Below are positions 1 to 5,064 of a DNA stretch of 5,064 bases, piece after piece; within the stretch, counting starts at the first letter, position 1, and each line of letters starts with the position of its first letter. The stretch is from the NCBI GenBank assembly GCA_902473545.1, contig CABRSG010000190.1, positions 1 through 5,064 of the forward strand, given 5' to 3'. Under the pieces are notes generated by a model. It saw nothing but the letters and a program-made list of their open reading frames with translations, made no database searches and was not told the origin of the DNA. Origin of the DNA: an uncultured Lachnospiraceae bacterium. Its GTDB lineage: Bacteria; Bacillota; Clostridia; Lachnospirales; Lachnospiraceae. Made by a program: the position numbers and the translations under genes.

Positions 1-421
1 TCTCCGTGCCGCGCCCCGTAAGCCGGTTCTGCAGGGTGTCCGCATCCGGCGGAACTACAAACAAAAGCAGCGTATCCGGGAATTTTTCCTTGATCTTTAA
101 TGCGCCCTGCATCTCAATCTCCAGAATAACATCCTTACCCTCCGCAAGCTTTTGCTCCACATAGGCGCGCGGCGTGCCGTAAAAATTCTCTACGTACTGC
201 GCATACTCAATCAGCTCCTCCGCCCGGATCATCTCCTGGAATTCCTCTTTTGTCTTAAAAAAATAGTGTACGCCGTCCACCTCTCCCGGGCGCGGGCTGC
301 GCGTAGTCGCCGATACGGAGAGTGCGTAATTGTCGTATTTTTCCAGCAGTGCAGAGACAAGTGTCCCTTTTCCTGTTCCGGCAAACCCGGAAATTACCAG
401 CAATATTCCTCTAGCCTTCAT
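1..421 (-). CDS. gmk: Guanylate kinase, N-terminal 140 residues (3' end outside window)
   Basis: Guanylate kinase phosphorylates GMP (and dGMP) to GDP with ATP in the cytosol, an essential step of purine nucleotide and (p)ppGpp metabolism. The frame reads from ATG at 421 to the left edge with no stop, giving 140 of the roughly 200-210 residues usual for the family. The Walker A loop is SGFAGTGKGT (residues 11-20). The GMP-binding segment SATTRSPRPGEVDGVHYFF begins at residue 37, followed by EYA (72-74), YGTPR (81-85) and LEIEMQGA (100-107), where most relatives have an Asp in DVQGA or DIQGA. The lid region starts near residue 133 (RLTGRG). The start is set by an AAGGGGAG ribosome binding site 4 bases upstream. 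It lies inside the end of remA, an 11-base overlap that suggests translational coupling. gmk is the last gene of the yicC-remA-gmk operon visible here. The lid and C-terminal helices cannot be judged. Confidence 0.96.
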   Translation of the reverse strand, partial: MKARGILLVISGFAGTGKGTLVSALLEKYDNYALSVSATTRSPRPGEVDGVHYFFKTKEEFQEMIRAEELIEYAQYVENFYGTPRAYVEQKLAEGKDVILEIEMQGALKIKEKFPDTLLLFVVPPDADTLQNRLTGRGTE

Positions 422-683
422 CGTTCTCCCCTTTTCCGTCGTCTCCCATCGTCTGAAACCGCTTCGCCAGCGTCTCCGGCTGCAGCGAGGACAGGACAAT
501 ACAATCGTTTTCCGTGACAATGACGGATTTGGTGCGCCTTCCCTGGGTGGCGTCGATCACCTTGCCAAGCTGTCTGGCATTCTGCACCATACGCTTCACC
601 GGCGCCGCCTCCGGACCGACTACGGCAATGATCTTCGCCGTATTTATCACATTTCCAAAACCAATATTCATTAATCTAGCCAA
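411..683 (-). CDS. remA: RemA/DUF370 family regulatory protein
   Basis: This is a 90-residue protein of the RemA (DUF370, YlzA) family. In Bacillus subtilis, RemA is a DNA-binding activator of biofilm-matrix operons and is linked to osmoprotection; its role in clostridia is not established, so a regulatory function is inferred from the family. Visible family signatures are the N-terminal NIGFGNV, PEAAPVKRM, the IDATQGRRTKSVIVT block and the C-terminal SSLQPETLAKRF. I place the start at TTG 683-681, which gives the family-typical N terminus MARLMNIGFGN and has AGGTGGG 7 bases upstream. The in-frame GTG at 695 has no ribosome binding site, and the ATG at 671 is too far from one. The tail after residue 80 (DDGKGENDEG) is acidic and poorly conserved in the family. 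The gene follows yicC by 12 bases and overlaps gmk by 11 bases. Confidence 0.93.
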   Translation of the reverse strand: MARLMNIGFGNVINTAKIIAVVGPEAAPVKRMVQNARQLGKVIDATQGRRTKSVIVTENDCIVLSSLQPETLAKRFQTMGDDGKGENDEG

Positions 684-690
684 CTTCTTT

Positions 691-697
691 CCCACCT
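691..697 (-). promoter_or_regulatory. Ribosome binding site deciding the remA TTG start
   Basis: Reading leftward, AGGTGGG takes its first two bases from the TAG stop codon of yicC and stands 7 bases before TTG at 683. The overlap means ribosomes terminating on yicC end on top of the remA ribosome binding site, which fits re-initiation. It excludes the upstream GTG at 695, which lies within this motif. Confidence 0.75.
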
Positions 698-1574
698 ATT
701 CAATGTTCTGGATCTGTTCTCTCACTTTTTCAATTTCTGTTTTTAAATTGATCGCCAGATTGGAGGTCTCCAGGTCGTTTGCCTTGGATAAAATGGTATT
801 CGCTTCCCGGTTCATCTCCTGCGCGATAAAGTCAAGCTTTCTGCCGACTCCGCCGCCGCGCTCCAGCTCCGCGCGCATACTGTCGATATGGCTCTTTAAG
901 CGAACCGTCTCCTCGTCCGTACAGATCTTGTCCGCAAACACCACTACCTCGGCGGCGATCCTGCCCTCCTCGATCTGCGTATCTCCCAGAAGCTCGTGCA
1001 CCTTATCGGTCAGCTTCTCGCGGTACGCCGCAATGATCTGCGGAAAGCGCATCTCCACTGCATCGACGTCGCTTTGCATGCCGTCCAGCTTTTCAAAAAG
1101 GTCGTGCTTTAAAGCTTCGCCCTCGCGGATGCGACTCTCCGAAAACTGTGTGCATGCTTCCTGCAGCGCGCCCTCCAGGATCGCCCAGAGTTCCTTTTCA
1201 TCCACCACCTGCTCCTCCATCGTCAGAACCTCCGGGCATCTGCCAAGCGTGGATACGCTGATATCGTCCTCCAGCCCAAAAGCCTCCGACATCTGCCGGA
1301 AGTACCGGAGATATTCCGCGGCAATCCCCTCATTGTATTTCAGGGAAACGTTTTCCTCCGTCATGTCCTCGTAGGAAATAAAGACGTCCACCTTTCCTCT
1401 CTGAATATGGTTTTTCAGATATCCGCGGACTACCGACTCGAAATAGCTGAGCTTTTTTGGCATTTTGATGCTGACGTCAAAATACCGGTGATTTACCGCC
1501 TTCATCTCCACTGTGAATTTTCGTTCGCCCCGCTGATTTTCCCCGCGGCCGAACCCTGTCATGCTTTTTATCAT
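696..1574 (-). CDS. yicC: YicC/YloC family endoribonuclease
   Basis: The 292-residue product matches the usual length of the YicC/YloC family (about 290). Members are endoribonucleases; E. coli YicC has been connected to small-RNA decay, and the family forms oligomers. The N terminus is the hallmark MIKSMTGFGRGE, followed by VEMKAVNHRYFD at about 22-33 and KMPKKLSYFE (YicC-like N domain). The C-terminal domain (DUF1732) contains KLDFIAQEMNREANTILSKA (246-265) and ends EIEKVREQIQNIE. The central part (about 90-230) is acidic and probably helical, as in relatives. The frame is open back to 1616, but ATG 1574 gives the family N terminus and has AAAGGG 10 bases upstream. The longer version would begin at or beside the predicted transcription start. 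It is the first gene of the operon with remA and gmk, an order also known from B. subtilis (yloC-ylzA-gmk). Confidence 0.95.
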   Translation of the reverse strand: MIKSMTGFGRGENQRGERKFTVEMKAVNHRYFDVSIKMPKKLSYFESVVRGYLKNHIQRGKVDVFISYEDMTEENVSLKYNEGIAAEYLRYFRQMSEAFGLEDDISVSTLGRCPEVLTMEEQVVDEKELWAILEGALQEACTQFSESRIREGEALKHDLFEKLDGMQSDVDAVEMRFPQIIAAYREKLTDKVHELLGDTQIEEGRIAAEVVVFADKICTDEETVRLKSHIDSMRAELERGGGVGRKLDFIAQEMNREANTILSKANDLETSNLAINLKTEIEKVREQIQNIE

Positions 1575-1624
1575 TTTTTTAGTACCCTTTTTACGTATTA
1601 TGGCATAAATAACCACTCTAAAAC

Positions 1625-1653
1625 ATTATACGGCAATTTGATTTTTCAGTCAA
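1625..1653 (-). promoter_or_regulatory. SigA-type promoter for yicC-remA-gmk
   Basis: On the minus strand, TTGACT (1653-1648) and a perfect TATAAT (1630-1625) are separated by exactly 17 bases. Transcription is predicted to start near 1618, giving a leader of about 45 bases before the yicC ATG. It lies back to back with the rqcH promoter. Confidence 0.85.
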
Positions 1654-1697
1654 TCGCTAATCATCATTCATTTCTAAAACCTTTGTAAACGAAAAAC

Positions 1698-1726
1698 TTG
1701 CTTGTTTCCGGTGCATCTGCTATAAT
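1698..1726 (+). promoter_or_regulatory. SigA-type extended -10 promoter for rqcH
   Basis: TTGCTT (1698-1703), a 17-base spacer and TATAAT (1721-1726) preceded by TGC form an extended -10 promoter; the extended element offsets the weak second half of the -35. Start is predicted near 1733, leaving a leader of about 83 bases before the rqcH ATG. The -35 boxes of this promoter and the divergent yicC promoter are only 44 bases apart, so a bound regulator there could affect both. Confidence 0.78.
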
Positions 1727-1815
1727 AAACGACGCTATACAGATGAAAGTATTATGCGGATGAACGGCGTGAAATCTTCCGAATCCCCTGTTTTATTTTA
1801 GAAAGGATAATTAAA

Positions 1816-3555
1816 ATGGCTTTAGATGGAATTGTAATCTCCGCGGTGGTACAGGAGCTTAAAAGCTGCATTCTTGGCGGAAGGATCAGCAAAATCGCTC
1901 AGCCGGAACCGGACGAGCTGATGCTTACCATAAAAAACGAGCGCAAAACCTACCGTCTGCTGATCTCCGCAGGCGCAAGTCTTCCGCTCATCTATTTTAC
2001 CGAGACAAACAAACCGGGCCCCTTAACCGCCCCCAATTTCTGTATGCTGCTGCGCAAGCACATCAGCGGCGGAAAAATCCTTGACGTCCGCCAGCCTGGT
2101 CTGGAGCGTATCATTCATTTTGATATCGAGCATTTAAACGAGCTTGGCGACGTCTGCCAGAAGACGCTCACCGTAGAGATCATGGGCAAGCACAGCAATA
2201 TTATCTTCTGCAGCCCGGACGGGACGATCATCGACAGCATCAAGCATATTTCCTCGCAGGTCAGCTCCGTGCGCGAGGTACTGCCGGGACGCCGGTATTT
2301 TATTCCGGATACCCAGAACAAGCTTGATCCCCTCCATGTCACGCTTGACGCCTTTACGCTGGCAGTTTCCGGCAAACCGATGCCGCTTGCAAAGGCAATC
2401 TACACGACCTTTACCGGCATCAGCCCGCTGATCGCCGAAGAACTATGCCACCGCGCCTCGCTCGAATCCGCCCGCAGTGCGAACAGCTTTTCTGAAAACG
2501 AGCTGCTGCATCTGTTCCGCCAGTTTGAGCTTTTCATGGACAGTGTAAAGGAGCATGAATTTACGCCCTGCATCTTCACCCGTGGAAGCGAACCGGTCGA
2601 ATTTTCCGTACTGCCGCTCACGATGTACAGCGACCTTCCAGAGACACCCTGCGAAAGCGTTTCCGAAATGCTCGAAACCTACTACGCGGCGAAGAATACC
2701 ATCACGCGCATCCGTCAGAAATCCGTCGATCTGCGCAAAATTGTGCAGACCTCTCTGGATCGCGAACGTAAGAAATACGACCTGCAGCGAAAACAGCTAA
2801 AGGACACGGAAAAGCGCGACAAATACCGCGTGTACGGCGAGCTGATCAACACCTACGGCTACGGGCTGGAGCCGGGCGTCAAAAAATTCACGGCGCTGAA
2901 TTACTACACGAACGAGGAAGTCACGATCCCGCTTGACGAGACATTAACTCCTCAGGAAAACGCCAGGAAATATTTTGACAAATACAGCAAGCAGAAGCGC
3001 ACCTATGAGCATTTAAGCGGACTGATCCACGAGACGGAGGATGAAATCTCTCATCTGGAGTCCATCTCAACCGCTCTCGACATCGCGCTCTCGGAGGAGG
3101 ATCTTGTACAGATAAAAGAAGAGCTGGTACAGTACGGATATATCCGCCGCCACGCCGGAGCGAAGCGCGTGAAAATTACCTCAAAGCCGTTCCACTATAT
3201 TTCCTCGGACGGCTATCATATCTACGTTGGAAAAAACAATTATCAGAACGAAGAGCTTACCTTCAAATTTGCCACCGGAAACGACTGGTGGTTCCACGCA
3301 AAAGGCGCTCCCGGCTCACATGTCATCGTAAAGGCAAACAACGAGCTGCCGCCCGACTCCACCTTCGAGGAAGCGGCGCGTCTTGCCGCCTACTACTCCA
3401 AAAACCGCGCGGCAGAAAAGGTGGAAATCGACTATGTGGAAAAGAAGCATGTAAAAAAAGTGAACGGCGCAAAGCCGGGATTTGTCATCTATCATACGAA
3501 CTATTCTATGGTGATCGATTCGGATATCCGCGGGATAAAAGAAGTGAAAGCGTAA
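1816..3555 (+). CDS. rqcH: RqcH, NFACT-family ribosome quality control protein (old name: fibronectin-binding protein A)
   Basis: RqcH binds 50S subunits that still carry a peptidyl-tRNA after ribosome splitting and directs addition of C-terminal alanine tails, marking the chain for degradation; eukaryotic relatives are NEMF and Rqc2. The 579 residues are close to the approximately 570 of B. subtilis RqcH (YloA). The NFACT-N domain is residues 1 to about 190 (MALDGIV; GGRISKI; FCMLLRKHISGG at 75-86; VEIMGKHSNII). A helix-hairpin-helix-like stretch lies near 193-211 (AIYTTFTGISPLIAEEL). Charged coiled-coil arms span about 290-340 and 380-430, flanking the conserved YGELI at 340-344. The NFACT-R domain shows GKNNYQNE (472-479) and DWWFHAKGAPGSHV (490-503). 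At the position equivalent to the Asp97-Arg98 pair needed for alanine tailing in B. subtilis, this protein has Glu97-Arg98. GAAAGGA 8 bases upstream fixes the start. The gene appears monocistronic, divergent from yicC and convergent with ssrA. Confidence 0.96.
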   Translation: MALDGIVISAVVQELKSCILGGRISKIAQPEPDELMLTIKNERKTYRLLISAGASLPLIYFTETNKPGPLTAPNFCMLLRKHISGGKILDVRQPGLERIIHFDIEHLNELGDVCQKTLTVEIMGKHSNIIFCSPDGTIIDSIKHISSQVSSVREVLPGRRYFIPDTQNKLDPLHVTLDAFTLAVSGKPMPLAKAIYTTFTGISPLIAEELCHRASLESARSANSFSENELLHLFRQFELFMDSVKEHEFTPCIFTRGSEPVEFSVLPLTMYSDLPETPCESVSEMLETYYAAKNTITRIRQKSVDLRKIVQTSLDRERKKYDLQRKQLKDTEKRDKYRVYGELINTYGYGLEPGVKKFTALNYYTNEEVTIPLDETLTPQENARKYFDKYSKQKRTYEHLSGLIHETEDEISHLESISTALDIALSEEDLVQIKEELVQYGYIRRHAGAKRVKITSKPFHYISSDGYHIYVGKNNYQNEELTFKFATGNDWWFHAKGAPGSHVIVKANNELPPDSTFEEAARLAAYYSKNRAAEKVEIDYVEKKHVKKVNGAKPGFVIYHTNYSMVIDSDIRGIKEVKA

Positions 3556-3557
3556 TG

Positions 3558-3585
3558 AAAAAACCTTGATTTCTCAAGGTTTTTT
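3558..3585. terminator. Bidirectional intrinsic terminator shared by rqcH and ssrA
   Basis: Perfect 12-base arms (3558-3569 and 3574-3585, AAAAAACCTTGA and its complement) enclose a 4-base loop. Each strand therefore reads A-tract, CCTTGA stem, TCAAGG, then six T, so it should stop transcription both ways. The loop is TTTC in the rqcH transcript but GAAA, a stable GNRA tetraloop, in the ssrA transcript. It starts 2 bases after the rqcH stop and 3 bases past the tmRNA 3' end. Confidence 0.9.
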
Positions 3586-3588
3586 CTA

Positions 3589-3933
3589 TGGAGCTGAGGG
3601 GAATCGAACCCCTGTCCGAAAGCCTATTCATTGCGGCATCTCCCATCACAGTCATTATTTTAACATTCCCTCCGCCAGACGCCTAATGACAGGCTTCTGG
3701 CTTTAGTAGCTTCATAAATTCTTCCGCCCCCGCAAAGCTTTGGGAGTGAAGTGCCTCACAGGATTTGATGCCGGTTGTTCAGGCTGTGAGCAACCTGAGT
3801 CCGACAGCAGCCATTAGGCTGCGTACGCTAACTGTTCGTCTGCGTTTATATTTAGTTTCCGGTTTACTGTGCGGTCCCGGCCCGCAGATGGCTTCCCCAA
3901 CTTCAAAACCCCCGTCGAAACCAGTACAACCCC
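3589..3933 (-). ncRNA. ssrA: tmRNA (transfer-messenger RNA, SsrA)
   Basis: tmRNA enters stalled ribosomes as an alanyl-tRNA mimic with SmpB, then serves as template for a degradation tag. The standard one-piece form is visible. The 5' end GGGGTTG (3933-3927) pairs over 7 positions with CAGCTCC (3596-3590), including two G-U pairs. It is followed by CTGGTTTCGACGGG, the conserved D-loop analogue. The T arm AGGGG-TTCGATT-CCCCT occupies 3613-3597. The conserved stretch GAAGTTGGGGAAGCC with CTGCGGGCC forms the pseudoknot-1 region near 3908-3875. The mRNA-like segment with the tag frame is at 3843-3814, and a further region of about 170 bases carries the other pseudoknots. Mature length is about 345 nt plus CCA; CCA is not encoded, because TAG follows the discriminator A. 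It has its own promoter downstream of smpB, and RNase P is expected to trim the leader. Confidence 0.97.
3814..3843 (-). other. tmRNA tag-peptide reading frame
   Basis: Within tmRNA, the resume codon GCA (3843-3841) starts the frame A-D-E-Q-L-A-Y-A-A followed by TAA (3816-3814). With the alanine carried by tmRNA itself, the added tag is AADEQLAYAA. The codon lies just after the A-rich ATAAAC, in keeping with other clostridial tmRNAs. The tag ends in YAA where E. coli has LAA, the ClpX contact. The choice of resume codon is by analogy; the end of the frame is certain. Confidence 0.85.
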
Positions 3934-4000
3934 GCATATTCGTGCGCATTCTTTCGATTTCAATGTCACCGCACTACAAATGTTGTATGGCTGACAGACG

Positions 4001-4019
4001 ATAGTTTGTGGATAACTAT
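4001..4019 (-). promoter_or_regulatory. Palindrome with perfect DnaA-box 9-mer at the ssrA start
   Basis: ATAGTTTGTGGATAACTAT on the plus strand has 6-base inverted arms (4001-4006, 4014-4019). On the minus strand it contains TTATCCACA (4015-4007), an exact match to the consensus DnaA box. It lies immediately downstream of the ssrA -10 box and covers the predicted start near 4013, a place where a bound protein would block initiation. The motif is seen directly; any binding or regulatory role is inference, and the hairpin could alternatively act in the RNA. Confidence 0.45.
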
Positions 4020-4048
4020 AGTATAAATGATGCCAACAGATACGTCAA
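4020..4048 (-). promoter_or_regulatory. SigA-type promoter for ssrA
   Basis: On the minus strand, TTGACG (4048-4043), a 17-base spacer and TATACT (4025-4020) make a strong promoter. Start is predicted near 4013, about 80 bases before the mature tmRNA 5' end. The -35 box begins 17 bases after the smpB stop codon with no terminator between them, so ssrA may be made both from this promoter and by read-through from rnr-smpB. Confidence 0.82.
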
Positions 4049-4065
4049 GTGCAAATTTTTTGTAT

Positions 4066-4533
4066 TTATCGCAGGTTTCGCACTTTAAATTCCTTCTCCG
4101 CCTCGCGTCTCTGGTCGCGCTTTGCAATATCCTCACGCTTGTCGTAGAGCTTTTTACCGCGTGCAAGACCGACCTCCACCTTTACCAGGCTTCCTTTAAA
4201 ATAGACCTTCAGCGGAACAAGCGTCATGCCCTTTTCCTTCATCTTTCCGGTCAGCTTGTTGATCTCATAGCGGTGCATCAGCAGCTTGCGCTCTCGCAGC
4301 GGATCTTTATTGAATATATTTCCCTTCTCGTAGGGGCTGATGTGCATCCCGTAAATGATCACTTCTCCGTTGTCGATGCGGACGAAGGATTCCTTTATGC
4401 TGCACTTGCCCATGCGCAGGGATTTTACCTCCGTACCCGCAAGTGAAATCCCCGCCTCAAATGTATCCTCGATAAAATAATCGTGATACGCCTTTTTATT
4501 ATTTGCAATCAGTTTGATAGATTGTGCTCCCAC
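4066..4533 (-). CDS. smpB: SsrA-binding protein SmpB
   Basis: SmpB binds the tRNA-like end of tmRNA, delivers it to stalled ribosomes with EF-Tu, and places its C-terminal tail in the empty mRNA channel. The 155 residues match the family (about 150-160). Landmarks: NNKKAYHDYFIEDTFEAGI at 11-29, GTEVKSLRMGKCSIKESFV at 33-51 (OB-fold and tmRNA-binding surface), the HISPYEKGN segment at 64-72, DPLRERKLLMH at 78-87, and LVPLKVYFKGSLVKVEVGLARGKK, ending with the basic tail KLYDKREDIAKRDQRREAEKEFK that becomes helical in the decoding channel. The start is GTG at 4533; AGGAG lies 9 bases upstream, and the next in-frame ATG (residue 41) would destroy the fold. It lies 50 bases after rnr and directly upstream of its RNA partner ssrA, the arrangement common in Firmicutes. 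Confidence 0.97.
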   Translation of the reverse strand: MGAQSIKLIANNKKAYHDYFIEDTFEAGISLAGTEVKSLRMGKCSIKESFVRIDNGEVIIYGMHISPYEKGNIFNKDPLRERKLLMHRYEINKLTGKMKEKGMTLVPLKVYFKGSLVKVEVGLARGKKLYDKREDIAKRDQRREAEKEFKVRNLR

Positions 4534-4550
4534 TTAACCTCACTCCTCTT

Positions 4551-4564
4551 CTGCCGACCGGCAG
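4551..4564 (-). other. Small hairpin in the rnr-smpB gap
   Basis: CTGCCGGTCGGCAG is a perfect inverted repeat (5-bp stem with GGTC loop, or 6 bp around GT) sitting about 5 bases upstream of the smpB ribosome binding site. No T-run follows, so it is not an intrinsic terminator. It could be a processing or stabilising stem, or chance. Confidence 0.4.
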
Positions 4565-4583
4565 CATATATCCCTGTTCTGAC

Positions 4584-5064
4584 TTATTCGCCCGCGTCCT
4601 GCTCCCCGTCGTCCGCCGCAATGCGGAAATCAATCGTGCGCAGCTCTTTGTCGGCGTCTGCGGCGATCACCTTCACCTTCTGCCCCATGCGGTAGACCTT
4701 TCCGGTCATGCTTCCTGTCATTTCGTAAGTCGTCTCATTGTAATAATAGCGGTCGTCGATCAGATTGCTGACATGCACCATGCCCTCAACCGTATTCGGC
4801 AGCTCCACATAAAATCCGTAATTGGTCATGCCCGAGATCACGCCCTCGAAGGTCTCTCCGATGTGTGCACGCATATATTCCACCTTTTTCATCTTGATGG
4901 TTTCGCGCTCCGCCTCGTCCGCGCGCCGCTCCGTCCTGCTGCATTGACTGGCAACGCCCGGCAAAAGCTCCTCGTAATGCGCAATGCGCTCCGGCGTCAT
5001 GCGTCCGCGCAGGTTTTCCTTGATGATACGGTGGATCTGCAGATCCGGGTAACGGCGGATCGGC
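4584..5064 (-). CDS. rnr: Ribonuclease R, C-terminal 159 residues (5' end outside window)
   Basis: RNase R is a processive 3'-to-5' exoribonuclease of the RNB (RNase II) family that degrades structured RNA and, with SmpB-tmRNA, the non-stop mRNA released by trans-translation. The frame enters from the right edge with PIRRYPDLQIHR, the strongly conserved end of the RNB catalytic domain. It continues with the family motif SRTERRADEAERE (in-window residues about 42-54). An S1 RNA-binding domain follows at about 67-148 (GETFEGVISGMTNYGFYVEL, EGMVHVSNL, DDRYYYNE, YRMGQKVKV). The protein ends AADDGEQDAGE, a short acidic tail in place of the long lysine-rich tail of E. coli RNase R. The ATG at 5000 is internal, since the preceding codons belong to the same domain. 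The active-site aspartates and cold-shock domains lie outside the window. Stop is 50 bases before smpB; the two are probably co-transcribed. Confidence 0.95.
   Translation of the reverse strand, partial: PIRRYPDLQIHRIIKENLRGRMTPERIAHYEELLPGVASQCSRTERRADEAERETIKMKKVEYMRAHIGETFEGVISGMTNYGFYVELPNTVEGMVHVSNLIDDRYYYNETTYEMTGSMTGKVYRMGQKVKVIAADADKELRTIDFRIAADDGEQDAGE

Noticed and set aside
514..1374. A 286-codon open frame on the plus strand
   Set aside because: It lies wholly antisense to yicC, remA and gmk coding sequence, its translation is serine/cysteine-rich low-complexity without domain signatures, and it has no credible ribosome binding site.
1575..1616. A longer yicC start at 1616
   Set aside because: The extra 14 residues are not part of the family, the start has no ribosome binding site, and it coincides with the predicted transcription start.
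3589..3650. A tRNA gene suggested by the TTCGATT T-arm
   Set aside because: No anticodon arm lies upstream at tRNA spacing; the T arm and acceptor strand pair with the tmRNA 5' end about 330 bases away.
3765..4004. A 79-codon plus-strand frame across ssrA
   Set aside because: It is antisense to conserved tmRNA structure and resembles no protein family.
4027..4446. A 139-codon plus-strand frame over smpB
   Set aside because: It is a shadow of smpB codon bias on the opposite strand; the minus-strand product is unmistakably SmpB.
4066..5064. A replication origin suggested by the nearby DnaA box
   Set aside because: Only one consensus box was found, with no cluster, no AT-rich unwinding element and no dnaA or dnaN gene nearby.
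1..5064. An undescribed defence, mobile or biosynthetic system
   Set aside because: Each gene on either strand belongs to a recognised core family and the largest non-coding gap is under 200 bases; no space remains for an unexplained module.

Overview
The window looks like chromosomal core-genome DNA from a clostridial Firmicute, most likely a member of Lachnospiraceae. This inference rests on the conserved yicC-remA(DUF370)-gmk order beside an rqcH/NFACT gene, the rnr-smpB-ssrA order, strong AGG-type ribosome binding sites, TTG and GTG starts, and the guanylate kinase P-loop variant. I saw no insertion sequence, phage gene, CRISPR array or other accessory DNA.

Layout from left to right. On the minus strand, positions 1-1574 hold yicC -> remA -> gmk (gmk cut by the window edge), transcribed leftward from a near-consensus promoter at 1625-1653. 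Stop codons, ribosome binding sites and starts overlap along this operon, so translation is probably coupled. The 199-base divergent spacer (1617-1815) also carries a rightward promoter at 1698-1726 that drives rqcH (1816-3555, plus strand). rqcH ends 2 bases before a perfect 12-bp inverted repeat (3558-3585) that can terminate transcription in both directions. Converging on it from the right is ssrA (tmRNA, 3589-3933, minus), with its own strong promoter at 4020-4048 and an approximately 80-nt precursor leader. Upstream of ssrA on the same strand are smpB (4066-4533, GTG start) and the 3' end of rnr, encoding RNase R (4584 to the right edge).

Functionally, most of the window concerns ribosome rescue and RNA turnover. 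SmpB and tmRNA perform trans-translation, and RNase R degrades the defective mRNAs released by it. RqcH adds alanine tails to nascent chains stuck on split 50S subunits. YicC is an endoribonuclease-family protein. The two rescue pathways, which both end in alanine-rich C-terminal degrons, sit tail to tail and share one terminator. Every gene belongs to a known family, so I see no undescribed system. The points most worth checking are a perfect DnaA-box 9-mer inside a palindrome at the predicted ssrA start site, an unusual tmRNA tag ending LAYAA, and the juxtaposition of the RQC and trans-translation genes.
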